Notes under the pieces: generated by a model | Databases searched by the model: none | What the model was told of the DNA's origin: nothing | What the model saw: only the letters and a program-made list of their open reading frames with translations | Program-made: the position numbers and the translations under genes | Source: Paenibacillus curdlanolyticus YK9 | GTDB taxonomy: Bacteria > Bacillota > Bacilli > Paenibacillales > Paenibacillaceae | Direction of reading: 5' to 3' | Length of the DNA: 64,000 bases | Assembly: GCF_000179615.1 (NCBI RefSeq) | Contig: NZ_AEDD01000001.1 | Span: forward strand, 620,001 to 684,000 | Shown: positions 1-9,770 of the stretch, piece after piece | Position numbering within the stretch: the first letter of the stretch is position 1 | Layout: each line of letters starts with the position of its first letter

Positions 1-858
1 CTCACGATGGGCAATGTCATGTCGCTTTTCACGCAACTGATGTATGAAATGTTGATGATGCTCGCACCGATTTTCGCAATTGCTTTGTTAGTCGCTTTAC
101 TTGGCAATTATGTGCAGGTCGGTATCCTGTTTACAGGCGATCCGCTCAAGATGAAGTTCAGCAAGCTGAGTCCTATTCAAGGGTTCAAGAACATCTTTGC
201 GATGCGAACCGTCGTGGAATTTATCAAAAACATATTAAAGCTGGTCGTCATTGGACTTGTCGTTTTTATGACGCTGAAGAGCCAATGGGGCCGAATTATC
301 CAATTGGATACCTTGCCTGTCGAATATGTTCTCGGGTTTACAGGCGGAATTGCACTTAAGTTAGGTATCGAGATAGGGGTAATACTCGTTGTACTGGCTT
401 TAGGCGATTATTTCTATAAGAAATATGAATACGAAAAAGGTTTACGGATGTCAAAGCAAGACATTAAAGACGAGTTCAAGAAAACAGAAGGTAACCCGTT
501 GATTAAAGGCCGCATCCGGGAGCGCCAACGCAAAATGGCGCTGCAGCGCATGATGCAGGATGTGCCTAAAGCGGACGTTATCATCACCAACCCTACTCAC
601 TTCGCCGTAGCGCTAAAGTATGATGCTTCCAAGATGGAGGCGCCAGTCGTACTCGCCAAAGGGATGGATCATGTGGCATTGCGTATACGGGAAACAGCCA
701 AGGAACACGGCGTCATTACGATGGAAAACAAGCCGCTCGCCAGAGCGTTGTACGATCGGTCGGAAATCGGCGACTCGATTCCCTCGGATCTGTTTCAAGC
801 GGTGGCGGAAGTACTGGCATATGTATATAAGCTAAAAGGCCGAGTTAAATCTTCGTGA
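1..858 (+). CDS. flhB: Flagellar biosynthesis protein FlhB (5' end outside window)
   Basis: FlhB is an inner-membrane part of the flagellar type III export gate and switches export specificity from rod/hook to filament subunits. The reading frame is open from the first base, and the 285 residues seen are shorter than the usual 350-360, so the N terminus lies upstream; the ATG at position 7 is internal. Several hydrophobic helices fill the first half. The cytoplasmic half carries the autocleavage motif NPTH (nt 589-600), followed by the typical FAVALKYD stretch. It is the first of a tightly packed + strand fla/che operon; flhA follows after 16 nt. Identification is certain. Confidence 0.97.
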   Translation, partial: LTMGNVMSLFTQLMYEMLMMLAPIFAIALLVALLGNYVQVGILFTGDPLKMKFSKLSPIQGFKNIFAMRTVVEFIKNILKLVVIGLVVFMTLKSQWGRIIQLDTLPVEYVLGFTGGIALKLGIEIGVILVVLALGDYFYKKYEYEKGLRMSKQDIKDEFKKTEGNPLIKGRIRERQRKMALQRMMQDVPKADVIITNPTHFAVALKYDASKMEAPVVLAKGMDHVALRIRETAKEHGVITMENKPLARALYDRSEIGDSIPSDLFQAVAEVLAYVYKLKGRVKSS

Positions 859-874
859 ATCGGGGGAACGCGTC

Positions 875-2908
875 ATGAAACCTAGGGATCTGGTCATATT
901 GATCGGCATCATCGGCATCGTGCTCATGATGGTCATTCCTGTCCCAACTGTCCTTATGGACGTGCTTCTCATAATTAACATTTCAGCAGCCTTAATGATC
1001 CTTCTGATTTCAATGAATACGAAGGATGCGCTGCAATTTTCGATCTTCCCATCCGTTTTGCTTATCACGACGCTGTTCCGGCTCGCGTTGAACGTTTCGA
1101 CGACAAGAAATATTTTAAGTAAGCATGAGGCGGGTTCTGTCGTTGAAACATTCGGTAACTGGGTTGCAGGCGGAGAAATTGCAATCGGCTTTATCGTCTT
1201 TCTTATCCTCGTCGTCGTTCAGTTTATCGTCATTACGAAAGGCTCCGAACGGGTAGCTGAAGTAGCTGCACGCTTCACGCTCGACGCGATGCCAGGTAAA
1301 CAGATGAGTATCGACGCGGATTTGAACGCCGGATTGATTAATGAGCAGCAGGCCAAAGAGCGCCGTTCCAAAATCGAGCGGGAAGCCGACTTCTACGGTG
1401 CGATGGACGGTGCAAGTAAATTCGTCAAAGGCGACGCGATTGCAGCCATCGTTATATTGTTCATTAACCTGATTGGCGGTTTTATAGTCGGCATGGCCAT
1501 TCATGGCATGCCATTCAGTGAATCTCTACATACGTATTCTATCTTGACGATTGGTGACGGTCTCGTGAGCCAGATCCCGGCGCTTTTGATCTCGACTGCT
1601 GCCGGCATGATCGTGACACGCGCATCCTCGGAAGGAAATTTGGCCGAAGATTTGACCTCCCAAATGCTGAAGTATCCGAAACTGCTTTACATCGTTGCGG
1701 GCACGGTTGCTTTGCTCGGCATCTTCACGCCGATTGGACCGCTATCCACCATTCCGATTGCTGGGATTCTCGTGTACGGGGGGTGGAAGCTCCAGTCGAA
1801 CATGGACAAGAAGCAAGAGGAAGAGGATATGCTCGTTGAGGAACAGCAGATCGAAGAGGTACGCAGTCCAGAGAGCGTAATCGGCCTTCTGAATGTGGAC
1901 CCAATCGAGTTCGAATTCGGTTATGGATTAATTCCGTTGGCGGATGCGCAGCAAGGCGGCGACTTGCTCGATCGGATCATAATGATTCGTCGTCAATGCG
2001 CGTTAGAGCTTGGCTTAGTCGTACCGGTCATTCGGATACGCGATAACATCCAGCTGAAGCCGAACGAATATGTGATCAAAATTAAAGGAAACACGGTGGC
2101 CCGCGGAGACTTGCTGCTGAATCACTACTTAGCAATGAGTCCTGGTTTCGAGGATGATTCCATTATCGGGATCGAAACGACAGAGCCAGCCTTCGGTCTT
2201 CCTGCGCTTTGGATTGATGAAGCGATGAAGGAACGCGCGGAGATGTCTGGTTATACGGTCGTAGATCCGCCGTCTGTCGTGGCTACTCATTTGACGGAGA
2301 TTGTGAAGCGACATGCTCACGAACTGATTGGCCGCCAAGAGACGAAAGCGCTCGTAGAGAATGTGAAAGAAAATTATCCAGCATTGGTCGACGAGCTGAT
2401 CCCGAACGTTCTTGCCATCGGGGATGTGCAGAAAGTGCTCGCCAAGCTGCTGCGTGAGAAAATCTCGATCCGCGATTTGGTGACGATTTTTGAGACGCTT
2501 GCCGATCAAGGCCAATACACCAAAGATACGGACGTTCTAACGGAGTATGTGCGCCAAGGGCTCTCTAGGCAAATCACACAGCAATTCTCGCCAAGCGGGG
2601 ATATGCTTCGCGTTATTACCGTGGGACCAGGCTTGGAAAAGAAGATTGCGGAATCGGTGCAGCAGTCCGATCAAGGCAGCTATTTATCCATTGACCCTGT
2701 GTCCACGCAGCAAATTTACCAGAAGTTAACGGAACAAGTCACGAAACAGATTCAATCCGGCCATCAGCCCGTCGTTCTTGCTTCACCAACGATTCGCATG
2801 TACTTGCGCAAGCTAGTGGAACGAACGATGCAGGATGTCCCTGTATTGTCCTACAGTGAGCTTGAGCCTAATATCGAAGTACAAAGCGTTGGGGTGGTGA
2901 ACCTGTGA
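875..2908 (+). CDS. flhA: Flagellar biosynthesis protein FlhA
   Basis: FlhA is the large export-gate subunit of the flagellar type III secretion apparatus; its cytoplasmic ring docks chaperone-substrate complexes. At 677 residues it has the expected length. The N-terminal half (about residues 5-310) is strongly hydrophobic with about eight predicted membrane helices and contains the family signature LFRLALNVSTTRNIL near residue 70. The C-terminal half is the soluble docking domain. The gene sits between flhB and flhF as in Bacillus, and its TGA stop overlaps the GTG start of flhF by four bases, which suggests translational coupling. Confidence 0.97.
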   Translation: MKPRDLVILIGIIGIVLMMVIPVPTVLMDVLLIINISAALMILLISMNTKDALQFSIFPSVLLITTLFRLALNVSTTRNILSKHEAGSVVETFGNWVAGGEIAIGFIVFLILVVVQFIVITKGSERVAEVAARFTLDAMPGKQMSIDADLNAGLINEQQAKERRSKIEREADFYGAMDGASKFVKGDAIAAIVILFINLIGGFIVGMAIHGMPFSESLHTYSILTIGDGLVSQIPALLISTAAGMIVTRASSEGNLAEDLTSQMLKYPKLLYIVAGTVALLGIFTPIGPLSTIPIAGILVYGGWKLQSNMDKKQEEEDMLVEEQQIEEVRSPESVIGLLNVDPIEFEFGYGLIPLADAQQGGDLLDRIIMIRRQCALELGLVVPVIRIRDNIQLKPNEYVIKIKGNTVARGDLLLNHYLAMSPGFEDDSIIGIETTEPAFGLPALWIDEAMKERAEMSGYTVVDPPSVVATHLTEIVKRHAHELIGRQETKALVENVKENYPALVDELIPNVLAIGDVQKVLAKLLREKISIRDLVTIFETLADQGQYTKDTDVLTEYVRQGLSRQITQQFSPSGDMLRVITVGPGLEKKIAESVQQSDQGSYLSIDPVSTQQIYQKLTEQVTKQIQSGHQPVVLASPTIRMYLRKLVERTMQDVPVLSYSELEPNIEVQSVGVVNL

Positions 2909-4308
2909 GAGTGAAACGTTACCTCGTAAATGAAGTGTCGGAGGCGCTGCCGATGATCCGAACCGATCTGGGCAGCGATGCAGTCATTCTCAGCACCAAG
3001 GAGATTAAGGTCGGCGGGTTCATGGGGATGTTTAGAAAACGCAAGACTGAGGTCGTTGCAGCAATTGAATCGGATGCTCCACAACCAGCAAAGGGCCGCA
3101 AGGCCCCTTCTGCGCAATCAGTGAAGCAAGCGCCTACACGATCGGCTGCATCAGCAGCTGCAGCGTACGGCGGAAGCAATCCGATGGCCTCGCCTGCAAA
3201 TGCTGGATCAAGCGAATCGCGAGCTGCAGCTACTGCCGTTTTAGAGCAAGAAGAGGCGGCAATCGCAGCAGAAAGAGCTGCAGCTGTGATACAAGCGATG
3301 AGCTCGCAACCATCACAAGCGACCCGACAGTCGAATGCAGCGGCAGTCACAGCCGAGCCACGTACGGAACGAGTTGTTCCTGATCCTGCAAGGCAAGAGC
3401 GAGGCGAAGGTTCAACGAGACAGATAGCCGAGGAAGCGCTAATTAGTGAAATTCGCGACATGAAGGAATGGATACTCAAGCTTTCCCGCCAACAAGCGGC
3501 GGAGTCGCAGCCTGCTGCGATTCGTGCTTTACGCGAGCGGTTGGATGAGCAAGAGGTTTCGACTGAGTGGATTGACAAGCTTATCGATGAGCTTGAGCAA
3601 TTGCCAGAGGCAGGAGATGGCTGGAAGGATGCTGCGATCGTTTGGAAGTTGGCAGCGCAGCAATTAACTGCCTGGTTAAAGCCATCTGAGCATGCGGGCA
3701 TTGCGAGCGGTGGGCGCGTCATTTATTTTGTCGGTCCAACAGGCGTAGGCAAAACAACGACAATCGCTAAGCTGGCAGCGGAACAGACGATCAAGTATGG
3801 ACGGAAAGTAGGCTTTATTACTTCCGATACGTACCGGATTGCTGCCGTTGACCAGCTTCGCACCTACGCTAACATTTTGAATGTGCCGATGGAAGTTGTG
3901 TTTTCCCCTAATGAGGTGCCGCGCGCATTCGAGCAACTGCAAGAACAAGAAATGATTCTAATGGACACAGCGGGGCGGAATTATCGGAGCGAGCTGCATG
4001 TATCCGAGGTTAATAGTTTGATGTATCACAAACAAGCAGAAGGCTCCGCTTATCTGGTACTAAGCATGACAGGCCGAACGAAGGATATGGCGGTCGTGGC
4101 CGAACGGTTTTTGCCGTATGGCATCCGAAATGCGGTTTTCACCAAACTGGATGAGACGAACGTGTATGGCATGCTCATGAACCTCACTTTGGAATTTGGC
4201 TTAATGCCTGCCTATGTGACAAGCGGACAGACCGTGCCAGACGATATCGCGCCATTCAACGCCGAGACTTATGTCGCACTGCTTCTAGGGGAACCTGTCC
4301 ATGCATGA
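2905..4308 (+). CDS. flhF: Flagellar biosynthesis GTPase FlhF
   Basis: FlhF is an SRP-type GTPase that sets the place and number of flagella. The 467-residue protein has the usual three-part build: a basic N-terminal region, a long low-complexity Ala/Gln-rich linker (about residues 50-190), then an N domain and a G domain. The G domain has P-loop GPTGVGKTTT from residue 277, followed by the DTAGR motif around residue 354 and TKLDET near the end. The GTG start overlaps the flhA stop (GTGA). The next gene, flhG, encodes the ATPase that stimulates FlhF, and the two genes overlap by 8 nt. Confidence 0.96.
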   Translation: MRVKRYLVNEVSEALPMIRTDLGSDAVILSTKEIKVGGFMGMFRKRKTEVVAAIESDAPQPAKGRKAPSAQSVKQAPTRSAASAAAAYGGSNPMASPANAGSSESRAAATAVLEQEEAAIAAERAAAVIQAMSSQPSQATRQSNAAAVTAEPRTERVVPDPARQERGEGSTRQIAEEALISEIRDMKEWILKLSRQQAAESQPAAIRALRERLDEQEVSTEWIDKLIDELEQLPEAGDGWKDAAIVWKLAAQQLTAWLKPSEHAGIASGGRVIYFVGPTGVGKTTTIAKLAAEQTIKYGRKVGFITSDTYRIAAVDQLRTYANILNVPMEVVFSPNEVPRAFEQLQEQEMILMDTAGRNYRSELHVSEVNSLMYHKQAEGSAYLVLSMTGRTKDMAVVAERFLPYGIRNAVFTKLDETNVYGMLMNLTLEFGLMPAYVTSGQTVPDDIAPFNAETYVALLLGEPVHA

Positions 4309-5173
4309 CCAAGCAGAGGCGCTTCGTAACCTGATACGCAACAACGAGAAGCTAGCGGCGGGTAAAAAAACACGTATCATCACGGTAACGAGCGGGAAGG
4401 GGGGCGTGGGCAAATCAAACTTTAGTTTGAATTTTGCGCTCGCTCTTGAGCGGCTGGGCAAAAGCGTCTTAGTATTTGATGCTGACATCGGCATGGCCAA
4501 TCTCGATGTTCTGATGGGGCATTCGTCCACGTATTCGATCTATCATTTGCTCAAGCAGGACAAGACGATTTGGGATATTATCCAGCTTGGCCCGCAAAGG
4601 CTGCATTTTGTTGCTGGCGGTTCCGGAATGAACGAACTGCTTGAATTAAGCGAAGCACAGCTGGCGAAATTCATCGATCAGCTTGATAAGCTGCAAGGGC
4701 GTTACGATTATTTATTGTTCGACACAGGTGCAGGTCTATCGAAGGAGGCTGCCAGCTTTATAGCTGCTGCTCATGAAACGATCGTGGTAACGACACCTGA
4801 ACCGACAGCGATAACGGATGCTTATGCTTTAATGAAAATGGTCAGGTCTCTAGGACATGAGCCGTCTTTCCGGCTTGTTGTCAATCGCGCGATGGATCGC
4901 CGCGAAGGGCAACAGACCGCGGACAAAATGGCAATGGCAGCGCATAAATTTATGGGCATTGAAGTACCTTTGCTCGGTGTCATAGCTGATGACCCAAATG
5001 TAAGCCGTGCAGTCAAGCAACAAACACCGTTCTCTATTGCGTTTCCGAATACGGATGCAACAAGAGATATCCAAGCGATCGCGCGGGCTTACCTTGATAT
5101 GCCCGCACAGCGTGAAGCAGTGAGCGGTGGCGTCAAAGGATTTCTAACCAAGATGATCAAACTTATGAAATAA
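4301..5173 (+). CDS. flhG: MinD/ParA-like ATPase FlhG (YlxH), flagellar number regulator
   Basis: FlhG is a MinD-like ATPase that acts with FlhF to control flagellar number and C-ring assembly. The 290-residue protein has a deviant Walker A motif, GKGGVGKS, at residues 32-39, and a typical MinD-family DADIGMANLD stretch. The N-terminal DQAEALRNLIR segment resembles the FlhF-activating helix of FlhG. The C terminus (GFLTKMIKLMK) is basic and amphipathic, like a membrane-targeting sequence. The ATG lies inside the end of flhF. Confidence 0.95.
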   Translation: MHDQAEALRNLIRNNEKLAAGKKTRIITVTSGKGGVGKSNFSLNFALALERLGKSVLVFDADIGMANLDVLMGHSSTYSIYHLLKQDKTIWDIIQLGPQRLHFVAGGSGMNELLELSEAQLAKFIDQLDKLQGRYDYLLFDTGAGLSKEAASFIAAAHETIVVTTPEPTAITDAYALMKMVRSLGHEPSFRLVVNRAMDRREGQQTADKMAMAAHKFMGIEVPLLGVIADDPNVSRAVKQQTPFSIAFPNTDATRDIQAIARAYLDMPAQREAVSGGVKGFLTKMIKLMK

Positions 5174-5196
5174 TCCTTTGGAATCGGGAGGGCATT

Positions 5197-6546
5197 ATGG
5201 CGCCTTATCGTGTGCTTGTAGTGGACGACTCCGCTTTTATGCGGACCATCATCTCCGACCTTGTGTCCCACGATAAACAGTTCGAAATTGTCGCAACTGC
5301 ATCTAACGGACTCGAGGCGATTGATGCAATTGGTCATTTTAAACCAGATGCTGTCACGATGGACTTGGAAATGCCTGTAATGAATGGCTTGGAAGCATTG
5401 AAACGCATTATGAAAGACTGTCCTCTGCCTGTTATTATGCTTTCGGGCATTAGTGAAGAGAATACGCGAGACACAATCAAAGCCTTACATACTGGTGCGT
5501 TTGATTTTATTCGAAAGCCTGCAATTGACGGATCAGTTGATATTGAACAAGTTGGCGAGCAGTTGCGGGATAAGCTCCGTATCGCTGTATTAATTGGCCG
5601 GATTCGCTATCGCACGGAAACGAAAGAGAGCTTGTCGGGCATCGGTTCACAGGCCGAACGGAAGAGACCGGGAGGCAGCCAAGGACAAGCTGTTGATCGA
5701 AACGCCCCGATAAGCAGTGCTTCTATTCCGAATACGAAGCGGAGCAGCAAAGGATCGCAGTCGATACTCGGTCTTGAAAAAAGCAAGGAAAAGGATGATC
5801 AGCAAGCAGCGACTGATCGGCAGCCTGAAAGTAAGTTGACTGCGAAAAGCAGCAAGGCCGTTTCTAATTTGAAAAAGAGGCCAGATACGGAGCCTGTTCA
5901 TCTCGTGTCTCATGAGGATGAGGACGTTCCGCGTAGCCAGTCCAAGCCGAAGGGGTCAACAACGTTTGATAACCTCGTTGTTGTGGGGACGTCGACAGGC
6001 GGGCCACGCGCGTTGCACGAAGTGATCTGCTCGCTGCCGGATCAGTTCGAGGCGCCGGTGCTGGTTGTTCAGCATATGCCGGCCAAATTCACCAAATCGC
6101 TCGCGCAACGTCTTGATGCTTATAGCGCTGTTCGAGTTACTGAAGCGGTACAAGGCGAGCGAATTGAGACGGGTACGGTTTATATCGCACCTGGCGGCTA
6201 CCATCTCGAGATTGCGAGGGATCGTGCTGGGTACTATGTCAATCTGACAGAAGCCGAGCCGCGCAACGGCCATCGGCCTTCGGTTGATGTGTTGTTCGAA
6301 TCTGCAGCGCAGCGCTCAGAACTGCGCAAGCATGCCGTAATTATGACCGGGATGGGCAGTGACGGAGCCAAGGGCATGAAGCTTTTAAGGGAACAAGGCG
6401 CAGCCACTACGATTGCAGAAGCAGAAGAGACCTGTGTCGTATATGGCATGCCGCGTACTGCAGTGGAGATTGGGGCTGCGATGGATGTGCTGCCACTGCC
6501 CCGCATTTCGGGTCGGATCGTTGAAGCAGTAGCTAAGCGCCGCTAA
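5197..6546 (+). CDS. cheB: Chemotaxis response regulator / protein-glutamate methylesterase CheB
   Basis: CheB removes methyl groups from (and deamidates) chemoreceptors after phosphorylation by CheA, giving sensory adaptation. An N-terminal receiver domain (about 1-120) carries the phospho-acceptor D56 in MDLEMP. The C-terminal methylesterase domain (about 255-449) carries the Ser-His-Asp triad: S266 in GTSTGG, H293 in QHMP and D389 in GMGSDG. At 449 residues it is about 90-100 longer than typical CheB. The excess is a polar, Ser/Lys/Gln-rich linker of roughly 130 residues between the two domains. cheA follows after 60 nt. Confidence 0.96.
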   Translation: MAPYRVLVVDDSAFMRTIISDLVSHDKQFEIVATASNGLEAIDAIGHFKPDAVTMDLEMPVMNGLEALKRIMKDCPLPVIMLSGISEENTRDTIKALHTGAFDFIRKPAIDGSVDIEQVGEQLRDKLRIAVLIGRIRYRTETKESLSGIGSQAERKRPGGSQGQAVDRNAPISSASIPNTKRSSKGSQSILGLEKSKEKDDQQAATDRQPESKLTAKSSKAVSNLKKRPDTEPVHLVSHEDEDVPRSQSKPKGSTTFDNLVVVGTSTGGPRALHEVICSLPDQFEAPVLVVQHMPAKFTKSLAQRLDAYSAVRVTEAVQGERIETGTVYIAPGGYHLEIARDRAGYYVNLTEAEPRNGHRPSVDVLFESAAQRSELRKHAVIMTGMGSDGAKGMKLLREQGAATTIAEAEETCVVYGMPRTAVEIGAAMDVLPLPRISGRIVEAVAKRR

Positions 6547-6606
6547 TCTATAACAATCTATAACAATCGATAGTGTCGGCGAAGTAATCTCTGGAGGTGC
6601 TCGAGT

Positions 6607-8670
6607 ATGGACATGAACGCATATTTGTCAATGTTTATCGACGAATCGAATGATCACCTGCAAGCGCTCAATGAAAATTTGCTGAAGCTGGAAAATGACC
6701 CTCAAGATCTGAGCATTGTTCAAGTCATCTTCCGGTCTGCCCATACACTGAAGGGCATGTCTGCAACGATGGGGTTCGAGGATCTCGCATCATTGACGCA
6801 TGAGATGGAGAACGTGCTTGACCTCGTCCGCAACAGCAAGCTTTCAATGGACAGCTTTATCTTTGATACGTTATTCAAAGGTCTGGACGCATTAGAAGCA
6901 ATGGTGCAGGACGTCGTAGAAGGCGGTACGGGTAAAGCGGATGTTTCCGCATTGATCGTTTCCTTGCAATCCATCGTAAAAGGTGATTATAAAACAAACG
7001 CTTCGGCTGCTCCATCTGCGGCAGCGAACGCAGCGGAAGGCAATTTGTCCTCCGGGAATGAATTGCTCGATATTTTCCAGCTTTCTGTATTAAAGCAGTC
7101 GATCGAGGCGGGAAGCAAAGCTTATTACATTAAAGTAACCTTGCGCGAAGACTGTGTGCTTAAGGCTGTACGTGCTTACATGGTATTCGATGTGCTTGAG
7201 CGCAATGGCGAGGTGATCAAGTCAGATCCATCCGTTCAGGATATCGAGCAGGATAAGTTTGATCGTTCGTTTATCGTGTTCCTCATCTCCTCCTCGGATC
7301 AACAAGCATTGAAGGATGGTATCGAATCGGTATCCGAGGTAGAGCTGGCAGAGGTCGTGCTGTTGGATGCAGAGTCGATTCAGCTGTATGGCCCGCAAAA
7401 CGAGCAATCGCCCGCGCCCAAAGCAGCAGCGCCAAGCGCAGTCCCTCAACCGCAACAGGAAGCGAAGCAGCAAGTAGCGGCGGCTAAAGCGCAAACGGCT
7501 GCAGCAGCTACAGCTCCAGTGAACCGGACAATTCGCGTAGATATCGATCGATTGGATTCGCTTATGAATCTATTCAGCGAACTGCTCATTGACCGCGTTC
7601 GTTTGGAGCAGCTATCTAGTGAAATCAAGCGCGGGGACCTGAGCGAGACGGTCGAGCACATGGCTCGAGTCAGCACTGATTTGCAGGACATCGTTTTGAA
7701 GCTCCGGATGGTTCCGGTCGAATCAGTCTTCAACCGGTTCCCGCGGATGGTAAGGGATATCGCCAAAAATCTAGATAAAAAAATCGATCTGGTCATTACC
7801 GGCGCAGAAACCGAATTGGATCGCACGGTAATCGATGAGATTGGTGACCCGCTCGTCCACTTGCTTCGCAACTCGCTCGACCATGGCGTAGAGATGCCTG
7901 CAGACCGTATTGCAGCGGGCAAATCTGATACGGGCACAGTTCATCTAAGAGCGTTCCATAGCGGAAATCATGTGTTTATCGAGGTTGAGGATGACGGCAA
8001 TGGCATCGATGCGGCAAAAGTGTCGCGCATCGCGATCAAGAACGGTGTTTTAACGGAGGAAGAGGCGAAGAAGCTGTCCGAAGAGCAGCTCCAGATGCTT
8101 ATCTTTGCCCCAGGGTTCAGTACAGCGGATAAAATTTCTGACCTTTCCGGGCGCGGCGTAGGACTTGACGTCGTTAAATCCAAAATCACCTCATTAGGCG
8201 GACATGTAAGCATTCGCTCCAAGCTGGGCCAAGGGACCATTTTCTCAATACAGCTGCCGCTTACGCTATCTATCATCGCAGCGATGCTGATTAAGATGGG
8301 TGATGAGAAATACGCGATCCCGCTTTCGTCGATCGTTGAGACAGGCATCATTCAGCGGGACAAAATCGCAACCGTGCACGGCAATCAGATGATCGAGTTC
8401 CGCGGCAGCGTCATTCCAGTTGTTTCGCTTAGCCGGGTGCTGGACGTTGAATCCTTCAATGAGGATGATGAGCAAGAAACGGAAATTGTCGTGATTCGCA
8501 AGGGCGACAAGCTAGCTGCGCTCATGATCGATTCCTTCATCGGACAAAGTGAAATCGTCCTGAAATCATTAGGCAAGTATTTGCCAGCGGTTAAAGCAAT
8601 CTCGGGAGCAACCATTCTTGGCGATGGCCAAGTCGCACTTATTATCGATCCGAACGCGTTTATTAAATAA
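6607..8670 (+). CDS. cheA: Chemotaxis histidine kinase CheA
   Basis: CheA is the cytoplasmic histidine kinase of the chemoreceptor array; it phosphorylates CheY and CheB. The 687-residue protein shows P1 with phospho-acceptor H46 in SAHTLKG, a P2-like region (about 155-260), an Ala/Gln linker, a P3 dimerisation helix pair (about 300-370), and a P4 ATPase with N-box HLLRNSLDHG, DDGNGID and GRGVGLDVV. The P5 CheW-like domain is C-terminal. The start has a good ribosome site (GGAGGTG). A tandem TCTATAACAA duplication lies in the 60-nt gap after cheB. cheW is 14 nt downstream. Confidence 0.97.
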   Translation: MDMNAYLSMFIDESNDHLQALNENLLKLENDPQDLSIVQVIFRSAHTLKGMSATMGFEDLASLTHEMENVLDLVRNSKLSMDSFIFDTLFKGLDALEAMVQDVVEGGTGKADVSALIVSLQSIVKGDYKTNASAAPSAAANAAEGNLSSGNELLDIFQLSVLKQSIEAGSKAYYIKVTLREDCVLKAVRAYMVFDVLERNGEVIKSDPSVQDIEQDKFDRSFIVFLISSSDQQALKDGIESVSEVELAEVVLLDAESIQLYGPQNEQSPAPKAAAPSAVPQPQQEAKQQVAAAKAQTAAAATAPVNRTIRVDIDRLDSLMNLFSELLIDRVRLEQLSSEIKRGDLSETVEHMARVSTDLQDIVLKLRMVPVESVFNRFPRMVRDIAKNLDKKIDLVITGAETELDRTVIDEIGDPLVHLLRNSLDHGVEMPADRIAAGKSDTGTVHLRAFHSGNHVFIEVEDDGNGIDAAKVSRIAIKNGVLTEEEAKKLSEEQLQMLIFAPGFSTADKISDLSGRGVGLDVVKSKITSLGGHVSIRSKLGQGTIFSIQLPLTLSIIAAMLIKMGDEKYAIPLSSIVETGIIQRDKIATVHGNQMIEFRGSVIPVVSLSRVLDVESFNEDDEQETEIVVIRKGDKLAALMIDSFIGQSEIVLKSLGKYLPAVKAISGATILGDGQVALIIDPNAFIK

Positions 8671-8684
8671 AGGAGGGATAAGCA

Positions 8685-9146
8685 ATGGGAGAAGAATTGA
8701 AAGTCATTGTCTTCGCGCTAGGTCAGGAAGAGTATGGGATTGAAGTAGACAAAGTACGCACCATTGAACGAATGCAGCCGATTACGAGAGTACCAAAGAC
8801 GCCAACATTCATCAAAGGGGTCATCAATCTTCGCGGCATAGTTATTCCAGTGCTTGACCTTCGCGGACGTTTTGGACTGAATGAAACGGAGCCTACGGAA
8901 AACTCGCGTATCATTATCGTCGCAGCGAATGAGATGGAAGTCGGATTTATCGTAGATTCAGCGAATGACGTTATTGACATCGATTCTGATACGATCGATT
9001 CGCCGCCAGAGGTTGTAGGAGGCATTCAAGCAAAGTATTTGCAAGGGATTGCTAAGATCGGCGACAAGCGACTGCTCGTCATGCTCAATCTATCGGAAGT
9101 ATTGAACAAGAATGAAATCATGCAGCTTGAACAGCTAGAGGTATAA
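8685..9146 (+). CDS. cheW: Chemotaxis coupling protein CheW
   Basis: CheW is the SH3-like adaptor that links chemoreceptors to CheA in the signalling array. The 153-residue protein is a single CheW domain with the typical core INLRGIVIPVLDLR around residues 45-60 and GFIVDSANDV. The start is preceded by AAAGGAGGGAT. It lies between cheA and cheC in the same operon. Confidence 0.96.
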   Translation: MGEELKVIVFALGQEEYGIEVDKVRTIERMQPITRVPKTPTFIKGVINLRGIVIPVLDLRGRFGLNETEPTENSRIIIVAANEMEVGFIVDSANDVIDIDSDTIDSPPEVVGGIQAKYLQGIAKIGDKRLLVMLNLSEVLNKNEIMQLEQLEV

Positions 9147-9149
9147 GCA

Positions 9150-9770
9150 GTGAAAGATTTTAGCGGATTGGAAGCATTCAAACTGGATGTCTTGAAGGAA
9201 GTTGGTAACATCGGAGCGGGCAACGCAGCAACAGCGTTGTCCCGCCTGTTGGATAAGCCCGTTGACATGGCCGTTCCGCAGGTCAGCCTCTTGCCTTTTG
9301 AACAGATTTCAGAAATTGTCGGCGGATCAGAGCAGACGGTAATTGCCGTATTTTTGCGGGTAGATGGCGATGCGCCAGGTAATATGTTCTTCATCATTGA
9401 GGAACCATCGGCTAAACGGATGCTCCAGCGGTTGCTTGGCATGAACATTCAAATGGATGAAGCCTATTCGGAGCTTGAGCTTTCTGCGCTTTGTGAGATC
9501 GGCAATATTTTGGCGGGCTCCTATCTTTCATCGCTTGCTGACTTTACTGGCCTTGCAATGATGCCTACTGTGCCATCGGTCGCACTTGATATGGCGGGAG
9601 CGATTTTATCCTATGGATTGCTGCAATTCGGCGAGATGGGAGACTCCGCGCTGTTGATCGAAACTGCATTTCTCGAAGATCGGGATTTACTAGAAGGGCA
9701 TTTCTTCCTAATACCGGATCCCGACTCGTTTGATAAAATATTCCGTGCGCTAGGGGTTACGTCAGAATGA
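9150..9770 (+). CDS. cheC: CheY-P phosphatase CheC
   Basis: CheC dephosphorylates CheY-P and works with CheD in the adaptation system of Firmicutes. The 206-residue protein has the two pseudo-symmetric active-site helices of the CheC/CheX/FliY family: EVGNIGAGNAATALS near residue 16 and EIGNILAGSYLSSL near residue 115, each with the catalytic Glu and Asn. It starts at GTG only 3 nt after cheW, and its end overlaps the cheD start by 4 nt. Confidence 0.95.
   Translation: MKDFSGLEAFKLDVLKEVGNIGAGNAATALSRLLDKPVDMAVPQVSLLPFEQISEIVGGSEQTVIAVFLRVDGDAPGNMFFIIEEPSAKRMLQRLLGMNIQMDEAYSELELSALCEIGNILAGSYLSSLADFTGLAMMPTVPSVALDMAGAILSYGLLQFGEMGDSALLIETAFLEDRDLLEGHFFLIPDPDSFDKIFRALGVTSE

Noticed and set aside
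2919-3722. 267-codon minus-strand ORF opposite flhF
   Set aside because: It covers the low-complexity Ala/Gln linker of FlhF and has a Ser/Ala/Cys-rich product of no known type.
6547-6606. Tandem TCTATAACAA in the cheB-cheA gap as a regulatory repeat
   Set aside because: Only two short copies, no promoter spacing, and genes on both sides are in one operon. Probably slippage.
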